This document shows positions 18,388 through 28,483 of a stretch of DNA of 64,000 nt, one piece after another (the stretch's first letter is position 1; each line of letters starts with the position of its first letter). The notes beneath the pieces are model-generated. The model ran no database searches and was not told the origin of the DNA. It saw nothing but the letters and a program-made list of their open reading frames with translations. A program made the translations under genes and the position numbers. The stretch spans positions 62,001 to 126,000 of the forward strand of contig NZ_OBEF01000003.1 of assembly GCF_900215375.1 (NCBI RefSeq). The letters run 5' to 3'. The DNA comes from Enterobacter sp. CC120223-11. GTDB lineage: Bacteria > Pseudomonadota > Gammaproteobacteria > Enterobacterales > Enterobacteriaceae.

Positions 18388-19407
18388 TTAACAGCTGTCC
18401 CGTATGCATAAGCGTGCGGCGATAGCGGTAGTATCCTCCCACTCTTCATCATTCAGACGCGCCAGCAGGGCGCGCCCTGCTTCAATGCCAATCTGCCGGT
18501 GTGGCACCGAAATGGTGGTGAGGGGCGGTTGGCACACGCGGCTTACGTCGCTGTCACCAAAACCGACAATCGCCAGTTCATCCGGCACTTTAATGCGCCT
18601 GCGCTGACACTCATACAGTGCGCCACACGCCAATTCATCCGAGACGCAAACCAGCGCATCCAGCTCCGGCCAGGCCAGCAAAAACTCCGGCAGCTGAGCG
18701 GCACCTGTTGAAAACGTAGGTGGCTCAGCGGCATTGATCACCCGGTTGGGTGACATATGGTGGCGAAGCATGGCTTTGTACCAGCCCTGCAGGTGCTGCT
18801 GAAAGATCCACTGCTCCTGGTTGGCGCACAGCAATCCGATGTTCTGGTAACCGCGCTGGATAAGCATCTGCGTCAGCTCAAACATCGCCGCAACGTTATC
18901 GATGCCGATATTCATATCCAGCGGGTCGGTGCGCTTGGCGCCAATTTCCATCACCGGAATGGAGCTGTTGTCGAGCCACTGGCGGGAGGTGTCGCTGTGC
19001 TCAACGCTGAGCAGGATCGCCGCGGCAATGTTGGAGGCCAGCAGCGTTTCCAGTAACTTCTCTTCCTGATCGAGATGGTGGCGCGATTCCGCCAGCATGA
19101 TTTGATAGCCAGCCGGTTGCAGAACCTGCTGTAGCCCGGCGAACATCTCAGAGCATCCGGCTTCGGCGAGGCTGGGCACGACCATACCGATGGTCCAGGA
19201 AGAGGCCGATGCCAGCGCGCTTGCTGCCAGGTTCGGCATATACCCCAGCGTCTGAACCGCCGCTTCAATCTTTTCCCGAAGTTTATCGGAAACCTGCTCC
19301 GGTGTGCGTAACGCCCGGGAAACGGTCATCGTTCCCACGCCGGCCAGCTGTGCCACGTCGGCCAGCGTGACTTTGCCGGTACTGCGACGTTTTCGGGTCA
19401 GAGACAT
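18388..19407 (-). CDS. LacI/GntR-type transcriptional regulator of the PTS-transketolase operon
   Basis: 339 residues. An N-terminal LacI helix-turn-helix (VTLADVAQLAGVGTMTVSRA, near residues 13-32) and hinge helix (LAASALASASS) precede a periplasmic-binding-protein-like effector domain. It most resembles the gluconate-repressor branch. The start at 19407 is chosen over an upstream in-frame ATG at 19644, which would cross the operators. It is divergent from the PTS operon, and two palindromic operators lie in the spacer, so it most likely represses that operon and perhaps itself. The effector is unknown. Confidence 0.88.
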   Translation of the reverse strand: MSLTRKRRSTGKVTLADVAQLAGVGTMTVSRALRTPEQVSDKLREKIEAAVQTLGYMPNLAASALASASSWTIGMVVPSLAEAGCSEMFAGLQQVLQPAGYQIMLAESRHHLDQEEKLLETLLASNIAAAILLSVEHSDTSRQWLDNSSIPVMEIGAKRTDPLDMNIGIDNVAAMFELTQMLIQRGYQNIGLLCANQEQWIFQQHLQGWYKAMLRHHMSPNRVINAAEPPTFSTGAAQLPEFLLAWPELDALVCVSDELACGALYECQRRRIKVPDELAIVGFGDSDVSRVCQPPLTTISVPHRQIGIEAGRALLARLNDEEWEDTTAIAARLCIRDSC

Positions 19408-19501
19408 GCTTCTTCCTGATTGAAATCTCGTTTTGAAAGTGCATGCAGTATACGCCTGAAATCCCTCTTTTTGCTGAGTTATTACAGGATGTTCACATTT
19501 T

Positions 19502-19513
19502 GATAGCGCTATC
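19502..19513. promoter_or_regulatory. LacI-family operator 1
   Basis: GATAGCGCTATC is a perfect 12-base palindrome with the central CG step typical of LacI-family operators. It is centred 35 bases from operator 2. Confidence 0.75.
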
Positions 19514-19536
19514 ACAAATTTGATCGTGACTATTTT

Positions 19537-19548
19537 GGTAGCGCTATC
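19537..19548. promoter_or_regulatory. LacI-family operator 2
   Basis: GGTAGCGCTATC differs from operator 1 in one base (GGT for GAT) and retains the core TAGCGCTA palindrome. It lies two bases before the CRP site, so repressor and CRP would touch or compete. Confidence 0.75.
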
Positions 19549-19550
19549 TT

Positions 19551-19566
19551 TGTGACTATCATCACA
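19551..19566 (+). promoter_or_regulatory. CRP site of the PTS-transketolase operon
   Basis: TGTGACTATCATCACA has both perfect CRP half sites, TGTGA and TCACA, with a six-base spacer. A -10-like CATAAA at 19586-19591 would put the start near 19599, with CRP centred close to -41, a class II arrangement. This indicates glucose repression of the operon. Confidence 0.8.
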
Positions 19567-19623
19567 GTCAGTATTCCGGGCCTTGCATAAAGTTTGTCCA
19601 CCCAACCACCGCAGGAGTTGATT

Positions 19624-20067
19624 ATGCTGAGCCAATGGATCCACGAAGGGACAATTCGATTACTGGAAAAAGTGGAAAGCTGGCCGCAGGCGCTGGAGAT
19701 CTGTGCTCAGCCGCTGCTGGATTCGCAAACTATCACCCCGGGCTACATCACGGCCATTATCGAACAGCATCACAAACTCGGGCCTTATTACGTACTGGCA
19801 CCGGGGCTTGCGATGCCACATGCCCGGCCAGAAGAAGGCGCCAGGGGTTTAGGCCTTTCATTGCTGAAGCTGCAACAGGGCATCAGTTTTGGTTCTGAGG
19901 AACACGACCCGGTCGACGTGATTATTATGCTCGCCGCGCCGGATAAGCACAGCCACATAGAGATGATTTCATCCCTCGCGGAATTATTTTCCAGCGATGA
20001 AGATATGCTGTTACTGCACCAGGCGAAAACCTCTGAGGAGATTAAAAATATAATTTCACGCTTCTGA
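19624..20067 (+). CDS. PTS IIA component, ascorbate/mannitol-type
   Basis: 147 residues, similar to the IIA proteins UlaC and SgcA. The phosphorylated His is His66 in APGLAMPHARPEEGA. It would pass phosphate from HPr to the IIB protein encoded next. The start at 19624 follows CAGGAGTTG; an upstream in-frame ATG at 19594 lacks such a site. It is the first gene of a five-gene operon behind the CRP and LacI-type sites. The sugar is unknown. Confidence 0.9.
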   Translation: MLSQWIHEGTIRLLEKVESWPQALEICAQPLLDSQTITPGYITAIIEQHHKLGPYYVLAPGLAMPHARPEEGARGLGLSLLKLQQGISFGSEEHDPVDVIIMLAAPDKHSHIEMISSLAELFSSDEDMLLLHQAKTSEEIKNIISRF

Positions 20068-20147
20068 TTTTTTATTTACCCCTGACATCAAACATTTCAC
20101 CTGCGGGTGAAGTGCAGTCTGACTCTACATAAAAAAAGGTGATACCC

Positions 20148-20420
20148 ATGAAAATAATGGCGATTTGTGGATCGGGTCTTGGCAGCAGTTTTATGGTCGA
20201 GATGAATATTAAAAAAGTCCTCAAGAAACTGAATATCGAAGCCGAGGTTGAACATTCCGATCTCTCTTCAGCCACGCCTGGCGCGGCAGACCTGTTCGTG
20301 ATGGCAAAAGACATCGCCGAGAGCGCGAGCGTGCCAGATCATCAACTGGTGGTGATCAGCAATATTATCGACATCAACGAACTGGAAAATAAGCTTAGCG
20401 CTTATTTTGCCAGCCGTTAA
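20148..20420 (+). CDS. PTS IIB component, ascorbate-type
   Basis: 90 residues. The phosphocysteine is Cys7 in the loop MAICGSGLGSSFM, the hallmark of the lactose/ascorbate-type IIB fold. It takes phosphate from the IIA protein and phosphorylates the sugar carried by IIC. The start at 20148 follows AAAGGTGA; the in-frame ATG at 20139 is within that site. It resembles UlaB and SgcB. Confidence 0.9.
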   Translation: MKIMAICGSGLGSSFMVEMNIKKVLKKLNIEAEVEHSDLSSATPGAADLFVMAKDIAESASVPDHQLVVISNIIDINELENKLSAYFASR

Positions 20421-20450
20421 TCATCCATCCGCATTGAGTGAGGGGCCATT

Positions 20451-21839
20451 ATGTTTATCCTCGAAACGCTTAATTTTGTGGTCGATATTTTAAAAGTACC
20501 TTCAGTGCTGGTGGGGTTAATTGCGCTGATCGGCTTAGTCGCGCAGAAAAAATCATTTTCTGATGTAGTCAAAGGCACGGTAAAAACCATTCTCGGGTTT
20601 ATTGTGCTGGGCGGTGGTGCGGGCGTATTAGTGGGCTCATTGAACCCGCTGGGCGGCATGTTTGAACACGCTTTCAGCATTCAGGGAATTATCCCGAATA
20701 ATGAAGCAATCGTCTCCATCGCGCTGGAAAAATATGGCGCAGCCACGGCGCTTATTATGGCCTTTGGCATGGTGGCGAACATCGTTGTCGCACGCTTTAC
20801 CCGCCTGAAGTACATCTTCCTGACGGGGCATCACACCTTTTACATGGCCTGCATGATCGGCGTGATCCTGACGGTGGCGGGGTTCGAAGGCATCGGCCTG
20901 GTGTTCACCGGTTCGCTGATTCTCGGGCTTATCATGGCCTTCTTCCCGGCGATTGCGCAGCGCTACATGAAACGCATTACCGGCAACGATGACATCGCGT
21001 TCGGTCACTTCGGCACGCTGGGCTATGTGTTGTCCGGCTGGATCGGCAGCAAGGTCGGGAAAGGTTCTCGCTCAACCGAAGAGATGAACCTGCCGAAGAA
21101 TTTAAGCTTCCTGCGCGACAGCTCCATCTCCATCTCGCTGACGATGATGATCATCTATTTGATCATGGCCGTTTGCGCGGGGCGTGAGTATGTCGAAGCT
21201 ACCTTCAGCGGCGGTCAGAACTACCTCGTGTATGCGATCATCATGGCTATCACCTTCGCAGCGGGCGTGTTCATCATCCTGCAGGGCGTACGTCTGATTC
21301 TCGCAGAGATTGTCCCGGCGTTTACTGGCTTCTCGGAAAAACTGGTGCCAAATGCTCGCCCGGCGCTGGACTGCCCGGTTGTCTATCCGTATGCCCCGAA
21401 CGCAGTGCTGATTGGCTTCCTGTTCAGCTTCCTGGGTGGCCTGGTCGGGCTGTTCCTTTGCGGCCAGTTCAAGTGGGTGCTGATCCTGCCGGGCGTGGTG
21501 CCTCATTTCTTCACGGGTGCAACGGCTGGCGTCTTTGGTAACGCCACCGGTGGCCGCCGTGGCGCAATGATTGGCGCCTTTGCTAACGGCCTGCTGATCA
21601 CCTTCCTTCCCGTCCTGCTGCTGCCGGTACTTGGCGCGCTGGGCTTTGCCAACACCACGTTCTCCGACGCCGACTTCGGTGCGGTGGGCATCGTGCTGGG
21701 CAACCTTGCTCGTTATCTGTCACCGATGGCGATCACCGGGCTGGTGGTGGTGATTTTCGCCCTGCTGGTGCTATTCAATTACCTGGCTAAGAGCAAAGTG
21801 GCCGGGAACGACTCACCGCAAAACACAGGAGCCAAATGA
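20451..21839 (+). CDS. PTS IIC permease, UlaA family
   Basis: 462 residues with about ten or more membrane segments, matching the ascorbate-type IIC family (UlaA, SgcC). The motifs GHHTFYMACMIGV and FFTGATAGVFGNATGGRRGA are in typical positions. It imports the sugar that IIB phosphorylates. Its last bases overlap the start of the transketolase N-half (ATGATG at 21836), so transport and metabolism are translationally coupled. No ascorbate lactonase, decarboxylase or epimerase genes (ulaG, D, E, F) are nearby, so ascorbate is unlikely to be the substrate. Confidence 0.9.
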   Translation: MFILETLNFVVDILKVPSVLVGLIALIGLVAQKKSFSDVVKGTVKTILGFIVLGGGAGVLVGSLNPLGGMFEHAFSIQGIIPNNEAIVSIALEKYGAATALIMAFGMVANIVVARFTRLKYIFLTGHHTFYMACMIGVILTVAGFEGIGLVFTGSLILGLIMAFFPAIAQRYMKRITGNDDIAFGHFGTLGYVLSGWIGSKVGKGSRSTEEMNLPKNLSFLRDSSISISLTMMIIYLIMAVCAGREYVEATFSGGQNYLVYAIIMAITFAAGVFIILQGVRLILAEIVPAFTGFSEKLVPNARPALDCPVVYPYAPNAVLIGFLFSFLGGLVGLFLCGQFKWVLILPGVVPHFFTGATAGVFGNATGGRRGAMIGAFANGLLITFLPVLLLPVLGALGFANTTFSDADFGAVGIVLGNLARYLSPMAITGLVVVIFALLVLFNYLAKSKVAGNDSPQNTGAK

Positions 21840-22672
21840 TGAGTACGGTTGCAGAGGTCACTCAACTGGCGCGCGATATCCGCGTCGCCACCCTGAAGTC
21901 GCTGACGGATTTAGGTTTTGGTCACTACGGCGGCAGCATGTCGGTGGTCGAAACGCTGGCGGTGCTGTACGGCGACGTGATGCGTATCGATCCGGGCGAT
22001 CCGGACTGGAAAGGGCGCGACTACTTTGTTCTGTCAAAAGGTCACGCTGGCCCGGCGCTGTACAGTACGCTGGCCATCAAGGGCTACTTCCCGCAGGAAG
22101 AGCTGAGCACGCTGAACCAGAACGGCACAAAGCTGCCAAGCCATCCGGACAGGCTGAAAACGCGCGGTGTCGATGCCACAACCGGTTCGCTGGGGCAAGG
22201 GATTTCCATCGCGGGTGGCATGGCGTTGTCGCATAAGCTCGCCGGGCGCAGCAACCGCGTGTTCTGTATCGTCGGTGACGGTGAGCTAAATGAAGGGCAG
22301 TGCTGGGAAGCGTTCCAGTTTATTGCGCACCATAAGCTCAACAACCTTACCGTGTTCGTCGACTGGAACAAACAGCAGCTCGACGGCGAGCTGGATGAAA
22401 TCATTTGCGCTTTCGATTTGCATGAGAAATTCACCGCCTTCGGTTTTGACGTGGTGACGGTGAAAGGGGATGACATTCCGGGTCTTCTCGAAGCCGTGAA
22501 ACCAGTACCCGCCGCGGACGCAAGGCCACGACTGGTGATCCTCGACAGCATTAAAGGGCAGGGCGTGGCGTATCTGGAAAACCTGGGTAACTCACACCAC
22601 CTGCGCCTGACGGATGAGATAACGCAGGCGCTAAACGAAGCCATCGCCCAACTGGAGGCCGCGAATGATTAA
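21836..22672 (+). CDS. Transketolase, N-terminal subunit
   Basis: 278 residues, equal to the thiamine-diphosphate pyrophosphate-binding half of a transketolase. It has SKGHAGPALYS, GSLGQGISIAGGMAL and the cofactor motif GDGELNEG with Asn 28 residues after GDG (FVDWNKQQLDGE). Split transketolases consist of this subunit plus the C-half encoded by the next gene. Start codons at 21836 and 21839 are both possible. It moves two-carbon ketol units between sugar phosphates; its specific partner sugar is unknown. Confidence 0.92.
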   Translation: MMSTVAEVTQLARDIRVATLKSLTDLGFGHYGGSMSVVETLAVLYGDVMRIDPGDPDWKGRDYFVLSKGHAGPALYSTLAIKGYFPQEELSTLNQNGTKLPSHPDRLKTRGVDATTGSLGQGISIAGGMALSHKLAGRSNRVFCIVGDGELNEGQCWEAFQFIAHHKLNNLTVFVDWNKQQLDGELDEIICAFDLHEKFTAFGFDVVTVKGDDIPGLLEAVKPVPAADARPRLVILDSIKGQGVAYLENLGNSHHLRLTDEITQALNEAIAQLEAAND

Positions 22673-23618
22673 GGTTGCACCTGAAGGCACAAAAGACGCC
22701 ATTGAAATGCGTAAGGTTTATGCCGGATTCGTCGGTGAACAGATTGAAGCAGGCAGCGATATCATCGCGCTTGAGGCCGATCTGATGAGCTCGATGGCGA
22801 TGGACGGCGTGCACAAAAAATACCCGCAGCAGGTGATTAACTGCGGAATTATGGAGGCTAACGTCATCGGCACGGCGGCGGGGCTGTCGCTGACGGGGCG
22901 CAAGCCGTTCGTCCACACCTTTACCGCGTTTGCCAGCCGTCGCTGCTTCGACCAGCTGTTTATGTCGCTGGATTATCAGCGTAACAACGTGAAGGTCATT
23001 GCCTCAGACGCGGGCGTAACGGCCTGCCATAACGGCGGCACACACATGTCGTTTGAAGATATGGGGATCGTGCGCGGGCTGGCCAATTCCGTGGTGCTGG
23101 AAGTGACCGATGCCACCATGTTCAAGGCCATCCTCAATCAGCTGATCGACCTTGAGGGTTTTTACTGGGTACGAACCATTCGCAAGCAGGCGCCGTCGGT
23201 TTATCAGGAAGGCTCAACCTTCACCATCGGTAAGGGCAACGTGCTGCGTGAAGGGACAGATATCACGCTGATCGCCAACGGCATTATGGTCTCAGAGGCG
23301 CTGGAAGCGGCGCGTCGCCTGGAGCGTGAAGGCGTCAGCGCAGCGGTGATCGACATGTTCACCCTCAAGCCCATCGATAAAATGTTGGTGAAGAACTACG
23401 CCGAGAAAACCGGGCGCATTGTCACCTGTGAAAACCACAGTATCCACAACGGCCTGGGCTCAGCGGTGGCGGAAGTGCTGGTTGAAACCTGTCCGGTGCC
23501 GATGCGCAGGGTTGGCGTGAAGGAGCGCTATGGTCAGGTGGGAACTCAGGCGTTCCTGCAACAGGAGTATGGCCTGACGGCAGATGAGATAGTGAAAGCG
23601 GCAAAAGAGCTGCTGTAG
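22665..23618 (+). CDS. Transketolase, C-terminal subunit
   Basis: 317 residues, covering the pyrimidine-binding and C-terminal domains of transketolase. The conserved Glu that activates thiamine diphosphate is in NCGIMEANVIGTAAGLSL. HTFTAFASRRCFDQLF and ENHSIHNGLGSAVAEVL are also typical. It overlaps the N-terminal subunit gene by eight bases. It is the last gene of the operon; a bidirectional terminator separates it from pta, which faces it. Confidence 0.92.
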   Translation: MIKVAPEGTKDAIEMRKVYAGFVGEQIEAGSDIIALEADLMSSMAMDGVHKKYPQQVINCGIMEANVIGTAAGLSLTGRKPFVHTFTAFASRRCFDQLFMSLDYQRNNVKVIASDAGVTACHNGGTHMSFEDMGIVRGLANSVVLEVTDATMFKAILNQLIDLEGFYWVRTIRKQAPSVYQEGSTFTIGKGNVLREGTDITLIANGIMVSEALEAARRLEREGVSAAVIDMFTLKPIDKMLVKNYAEKTGRIVTCENHSIHNGLGSAVAEVLVETCPVPMRRVGVKERYGQVGTQAFLQQEYGLTADEIVKAAKELL

Positions 23619-23632
23619 TTACGGCAGGAAAT

Positions 23633-23660
23633 AAAAAAGGCAGCCTGATGGCTGCCTTTT
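23633..23660. terminator. Bidirectional terminator between the transketolase operon and pta
   Basis: AAAAGGCAGCC (23635-23645) pairs perfectly with GGCTGCCTTTT (23650-23660) around a TGAT loop. It serves two convergent genes. Confidence 0.88.
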
Positions 23661-23675
23661 GCTGTTCAGCGAGAA

Positions 23676-25817
23676 TTAATCCTGCTGAGAAGACTGGATC
23701 GCGGTCAGGGCGATGGTGTAGACGATATCGTCAACCAGTGCGCCACGAGACAGGTCGTTGACCGGCTTGCGCATACCCTGCAGCATCGGCCCGATGGAGA
23801 TCAGGTCGGCAGAACGCTGTACCGCTTTGTAGGTGGTGTTACCGGTGTTCAGATCCGGGAAGATGAACACGGTCGCACGACCTGCAACAGGGGAGTTCGG
23901 CGCTTTGGATTTCGCTACGTCGGCCATCACGGCGGCATCGTACTGCAGCGGGCCGTCGATCATCAGGTCAGGACGTTTTTCCTGTGCCAGACGAGTTGCT
24001 TCGCGCACTTTCTCTACGTCGCTGCCTGCACCAGAGGTGCCGGTGGAGTAGGAGAGCATCGCCACGCGTGGCTCAATACCGAAGGCCGTTGCAGAGTCAG
24101 CGGACTGGATTGCGATTTCAGCCAGCTGTTCAGCGGTTGGATCCGGGTTGATCGCGCAGTCGCCGTAAACGTAAACCTGTTCAGGCAGCAGCATGAAGAA
24201 CACAGAAGAAACCAGCGAGCTGCCCGGGGCAGTTTTGATCAGCTGCAGCGGTGGACGGATGGTGTTGGCGGTGGTGTGAACCGCACCAGAAACCAGACCG
24301 TCGACTTCGTTCTGCTCCAGCATCAGCGTGCCGAGAACCACGTTGTCTTCCAGCTGTTCGCGGGCAACGGCTTCGGTCATGCCTTTGCTCTTACGCAGCT
24401 CGACCAGGCGCGCCACGTAGCTTTCACGTACCACTTCCGGATCGACGATTTCGATGCCAGTACCCAGTTCTACGCCCTGGTCTGCCGCAACGCGGTTGAT
24501 TGCATCAGGGTTGCCGAGCAGGACACAGGTCGCGATACCGCGCTCTGCGCAGATTGCTGCGGCTTTAACGGTACGTGGCTCATCACCTTCCGGCAGAACA
24601 ACGCGCTTGCCTGCTTTACGCGCCAGCTCGGTCAGCTGGTAGCGGAAGGCTGGCGGAGACAGGCGACGGCTGCGCTCGGAAGTTGCGGTCAGGGATTCAA
24701 CCCAGTTCGCGTCGATGTGGCTGGCTACATACTCCTGCACTTTCTCGATACGAGCATGGTCATCAGCCGGTACTTCCAGGTTGAAGCTCTGCAGGCTCAG
24801 AGAGGTCTGCCAGGTGTTGGTGTTCACCATGAAGACTGGCAGGCCAGTCGCAAATGCGCGTTCGCACAGTTTGCTGACGCGAGCGTCCATTTCATAAGCG
24901 CCGGTCAGCAGGATTGCGCCGATTTCAACGCCGTTCATTGCGGCCAGACAGGCGGCTACCAGCACGTCAGGGCGGTCTGCGGAGGTCACCAGCAGGGAAC
25001 CTGCGCGGAAGTGTTCCAGCATGTGCGGAATGCTGCGCGCACAGAAGGTCACGGACTTCACGCGACGGGTGTTGATGTCACCTTCGTTAACGATGGTGGC
25101 ATTCAGGTGGCGAGCCATATCGATTGCGCGGGTAGCAATCAGATCGAAGCTCCACGGCACCGTGCCGAGGATTGGCAGCGGGCTGGCAGCGGCCAGGTCT
25201 GCCGCATTGATTTTCACAACTTTCGCTTTGGAAGAGTCATCGAAAATTTCTGACAGGTCAGGACGGGTACGGCCTTGCTCATCTACCGGGGCGTTCAGTT
25301 TGTTAACGATAACGCCGGTGATGTTGGTGTTTTTCACGCCACCGAAGCTGCTGCGAGTCAGTTCGATACGCTCTTTCAGCTCTTCCTGCGTGTCGGTGCC
25401 CTGAGACATCACGAACACGATTTCCGCGTTCAGCGTCTTGGCAATCTCGTAGTTCAGGGACTGGGCGAACTGGTGTTTGCGGGTCGGGACCAGGCCTTCA
25501 ACCAGCACCACTTCCGCGTCCTGCGCGTTAGCGTGATAGTTGGCGATGATCTCTTCCATCAGCACGTCTTTCTGGTTGCTGGAGAGCAGAGATTCAACGT
25601 GGCTCATCTTCAGCGGTTCAGCCGCTGGCAGATTGGAGTTGGCACGCACGATAGTGGTGGTCTGGTCTGGCGCATCGCCACCGGCACGCGGCTGAGCGAT
25701 TGGCTTAAAGACGCTCAGACGAACGCCTTTGCGTTCCATAGCACGGATAACGCCAAGGCTGACGCTGGTCAGGCCGACGCTGGTTCCGGTAGGGATCAGC
25801 ATAATTGTACGGGACAC
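23676..25817 (-). CDS. pta: Phosphate acetyltransferase
   Basis: 713 residues, the long enterobacterial form. It converts acetyl-CoA and phosphate to acetyl phosphate and CoA. An N-terminal P-loop-like domain ([16 protein letters not shown]) and a central DRTGG domain have regulatory roles, and the catalytic phosphotransacetylase domain occupies roughly the last 320 residues ([37 protein letters not shown]). It forms an operon with ackA, 75 bases upstream, for acetate excretion and acetyl phosphate signalling. Confidence 0.97.
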   Translation of the reverse strand: MSRTIMLIPTGTSVGLTSVSLGVIRAMERKGVRLSVFKPIAQPRAGGDAPDQTTTIVRANSNLPAAEPLKMSHVESLLSSNQKDVLMEEIIANYHANAQDAEVVLVEGLVPTRKHQFAQSLNYEIAKTLNAEIVFVMSQGTDTQEELKERIELTRSSFGGVKNTNITGVIVNKLNAPVDEQGRTRPDLSEIFDDSSKAKVVKINAADLAAASPLPILGTVPWSFDLIATRAIDMARHLNATIVNEGDINTRRVKSVTFCARSIPHMLEHFRAGSLLVTSADRPDVLVAACLAAMNGVEIGAILLTGAYEMDARVSKLCERAFATGLPVFMVNTNTWQTSLSLQSFNLEVPADDHARIEKVQEYVASHIDANWVESLTATSERSRRLSPPAFRYQLTELARKAGKRVVLPEGDEPRTVKAAAICAERGIATCVLLGNPDAINRVAADQGVELGTGIEIVDPEVVRESYVARLVELRKSKGMTEAVAREQLEDNVVLGTLMLEQNEVDGLVSGAVHTTANTIRPPLQLIKTAPGSSLVSSVFFMLLPEQVYVYGDCAINPDPTAEQLAEIAIQSADSATAFGIEPRVAMLSYSTGTSGAGSDVEKVREATRLAQEKRPDLMIDGPLQYDAAVMADVAKSKAPNSPVAGRATVFIFPDLNTGNTTYKAVQRSADLISIGPMLQGMRKPVNDLSRGALVDDIVYTIALTAIQSSQQD

Positions 25818-25864
25818 GGTTTATCCTCTTTCGTTACCGCCGCTCGGGGCGGGATACAAAACAG

Positions 25865-25887
25865 CACCGCCAGCTAGGCTGGCGGTG
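25865..25887 (-). terminator. Hairpin between ackA and pta
   Basis: CACCGCCAGC and GCTGGCGGTG form a ten-base perfect stem with a three-base loop, followed on the minus strand by CTGTTTTG. It could attenuate transcription into pta or protect the ackA end of the message. Confidence 0.6.
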
Positions 25888-25892
25888 TGGAA

Positions 25893-27095
25893 TCAGGCAG
25901 TCAGACGGGCTGCGTCTTGTGCGATGACCAATTCTTCGTTGGTCGGGATGACCACGGCAGGGCGGGTGCCTTCTTTGTTGATGAAGCCAGACTTGCCGAA
26001 GCGGGCAGCCAGGTTACGCTCGTGATCAACTTCGAAGCCCAGCACGCCCAGTTTGCCCAGGGAGAGTTCGCGAACCATTGCCGCGTTCTCGCCGATGCCG
26101 CCGGTGAAGACGACTGCATCCAGACGGCCGTCCATCAGCGCGGTGTAGGAACCGATGTACTTCGCCAGACGGTGGCAGTAAACGTCCATTGCACGCTTAG
26201 CGTCTGCTTTGGTTTCGTAGTTGTCTTCAACATAACGGCAGTCGCTGGTGACTTCGGTCAGGCCCAGCAGGCCAGACTCTTTGGTCAGCATTTTGTTGAT
26301 AGCATCAACGCTCATGCCCAGGGTGTCGTGCAGGTGGAAGATAATCGCCGGGTCGATGTCACCGGAACGGGTACCCATCACCAGACCTTCCAGCGGGGTC
26401 AGGCCCATGGAGGTATCAACACATTCGCCGTTACGGATTGCAGAAACGGAACCACCGTTGCCCAGGTGGCAGGTGATGATGTTCAGTTCGTTAACTGGCT
26501 TGTTCAGAACCTTGGCGGCTTCCTGAGTCACGAAGAAGTGGCTGGTGCCGTGCGCGCCGTAGCGACGTACGCCGTGCTCTTTGTACAGGCTGTACGGCAG
26601 GGCATACAGGTAAGATTCTTCCGGCATAGTCTGATGGAACGCGGTGTCGAAGACGGCCACGTTTTTGTCTTTCAGATTCGGGAAGGATTTCAGCGCTTCC
26701 GCGATGCCGATCAGGTGTGCCGGGTTGTGCAGCGGTGCGAAAGAGGCTGCATCTTTGATGCCCTGAATAACGGAATCGTCGATAACCACGGAGCCGGTGT
26801 ACTTCTCGCCGCCGTGAACAACACGGTGACCGATAGCAGCCAGCTGAGCAGACAGTTCTGGTTTTTGTGCCAGAATAGTGTTAACGATAAAGTTAAGCGC
26901 TTCGCTGTGAGCGGCGCCTGCACCTAAAGCCGCTTCCTGTTTGCCGCCATCCATTTTCCACTTAATGCGTGCTTCAGGGAGATGGAAACATTCGGCCAAA
27001 CCAGAAAGGTATTCTTCACCATTGATTGCATCGATGACTGCAAATTTCAGTGAGGAGCTACCGCAGTTCAGAACCAGTACTAACTTACTCGACAT
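25893..27095 (-). CDS. ackA: Acetate kinase
   Basis: 400 residues. Converts acetyl phosphate and ADP to acetate and ATP, and the reverse. It shows the acetokinase signatures [16 protein letters not shown] at the N-terminus and [19 protein letters not shown] in the middle, with [17 protein letters not shown] and [16 protein letters not shown] later. It is the first gene of ackA-pta and divergent from yfbV. Confidence 0.98.
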   Translation of the reverse strand: MSSKLVLVLNCGSSSLKFAVIDAINGEEYLSGLAECFHLPEARIKWKMDGGKQEAALGAGAAHSEALNFIVNTILAQKPELSAQLAAIGHRVVHGGEKYTGSVVIDDSVIQGIKDAASFAPLHNPAHLIGIAEALKSFPNLKDKNVAVFDTAFHQTMPEESYLYALPYSLYKEHGVRRYGAHGTSHFFVTQEAAKVLNKPVNELNIITCHLGNGGSVSAIRNGECVDTSMGLTPLEGLVMGTRSGDIDPAIIFHLHDTLGMSVDAINKMLTKESGLLGLTEVTSDCRYVEDNYETKADAKRAMDVYCHRLAKYIGSYTALMDGRLDAVVFTGGIGENAAMVRELSLGKLGVLGFEVDHERNLAARFGKSGFINKEGTRPAVVIPTNEELVIAQDAARLTA

Positions 27096-27434
27096 GGAAG
27101 TACCTATTAATCTTATGTGGCTAAAAAAACGTCAGTGAGTCAAAGAGCGTAGCGCAGGATGACGCTGACATTTATGATTAACATCATGCCTGATACTTTT
27201 AGCGGGCATGATGAAAGAAAATCGGGTGATACAGCATTCAGTTTTGCACAATTTTCCACCAATGGCAGAATGTGCAATAATTTGACGAACGGCGAGATCG
27301 GGTCTACGCCCATCTCAGGCCGCACAGGATACCTGATTGCCGTCTTTATTGCCAAAATGTTTTGAACGTTGTCAAACGCAGTTGTTGTTTTGCACAAATT
27401 TTTGAATTTTTATCTGTGAAGTTGAGGTAACGCC
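27096..27434. other. ackA-yfbV divergent control region
   Basis: This 339-base spacer holds two direct copies of GTTTTGCACAA followed by A/T (27241-27255 and 27387-27402). The first copy forms an inverted repeat TTGCACA/TGTGCAA (27244-27277), and TTTGA-6-TCAAA lies at 27361-27376. I could not assign these to a known regulator. No coding frame in it is convincing. Confidence 0.5.
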
Positions 27435-27890
27435 ATGTCGACACCCGAGAACCGCCCGGTAAATTTTTTTAGTTCGTTCCGCCGTGGGCAGCACTATGCG
27501 AAGACGTGGCCGATGGATAAACGCCTTGCACCGGTGTTTATTGAAAACCGCGTGATCCGCGCCACGCGCCACGCTATCCGTATTATGCCGCCTGTCGCCG
27601 TTTTTACGCTTTGCTGGCAAATAGCCCTCGGTGGCCAGCTGGGCCCGGCCGTAGCCACCGCGCTATTTGCGCTTAGCCTGCCAATGCAGGGACTGTGGTG
27701 GCTTGGCAAGCGTTCCGCTACACCGCTGCCGCCCGGTATTCTGAACTGGTTCTATGAAGTGCGCGGCAAATTGCAGGAGTCCGGCCAGGCGCTGGCCCCG
27801 GTTGAAGGCAAGCCTGATTACCAGGCGTTAGCTGACACGCTTAAGCGCGCCTTCAAACAACTGGATAAAACTTTCCTTGATGATTTGTAA
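27435..27890 (+). CDS. yfbV: Inner membrane protein YfbV (UPF0208)
   Basis: 151 residues, same length as E. coli YfbV, which was reported to limit the spread of Ter macrodomain constraint by MatP. Two hydrophobic segments lie in the middle (about residues 50-95, including [16 protein letters not shown]-like residues). The C-terminal half is soluble and strongly conserved ([20 protein letters not shown]). A clear terminator follows. Confidence 0.93.
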   Translation: MSTPENRPVNFFSSFRRGQHYAKTWPMDKRLAPVFIENRVIRATRHAIRIMPPVAVFTLCWQIALGGQLGPAVATALFALSLPMQGLWWLGKRSATPLPPGILNWFYEVRGKLQESGQALAPVEGKPDYQALADTLKRAFKQLDKTFLDDL

Positions 27891-28472
<582 letters not shown>

Positions 28473-28483
28473 TGGAGGCCGTC

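Noticed and set aside
19512-19529. Possible second CRP-like site TCACAAATTTGATCGTGA
   Set aside because: The half sites are separated by eight bases in the wrong arrangement; only 19551-19566 fits the CRP consensus.
24276-26927. Long plus-strand frames opposite pta and ackA
   Set aside because: They overlap two well-conserved enzymes and have no recognisable motifs or start signals.
23619-27434. Search for mobile elements around the PTS-transketolase operon and pta-ackA
   Set aside because: No transposase, integrase, tRNA end or flanking direct repeat was seen, and the base composition looks like that of the neighbours, so recent transfer is not supported.
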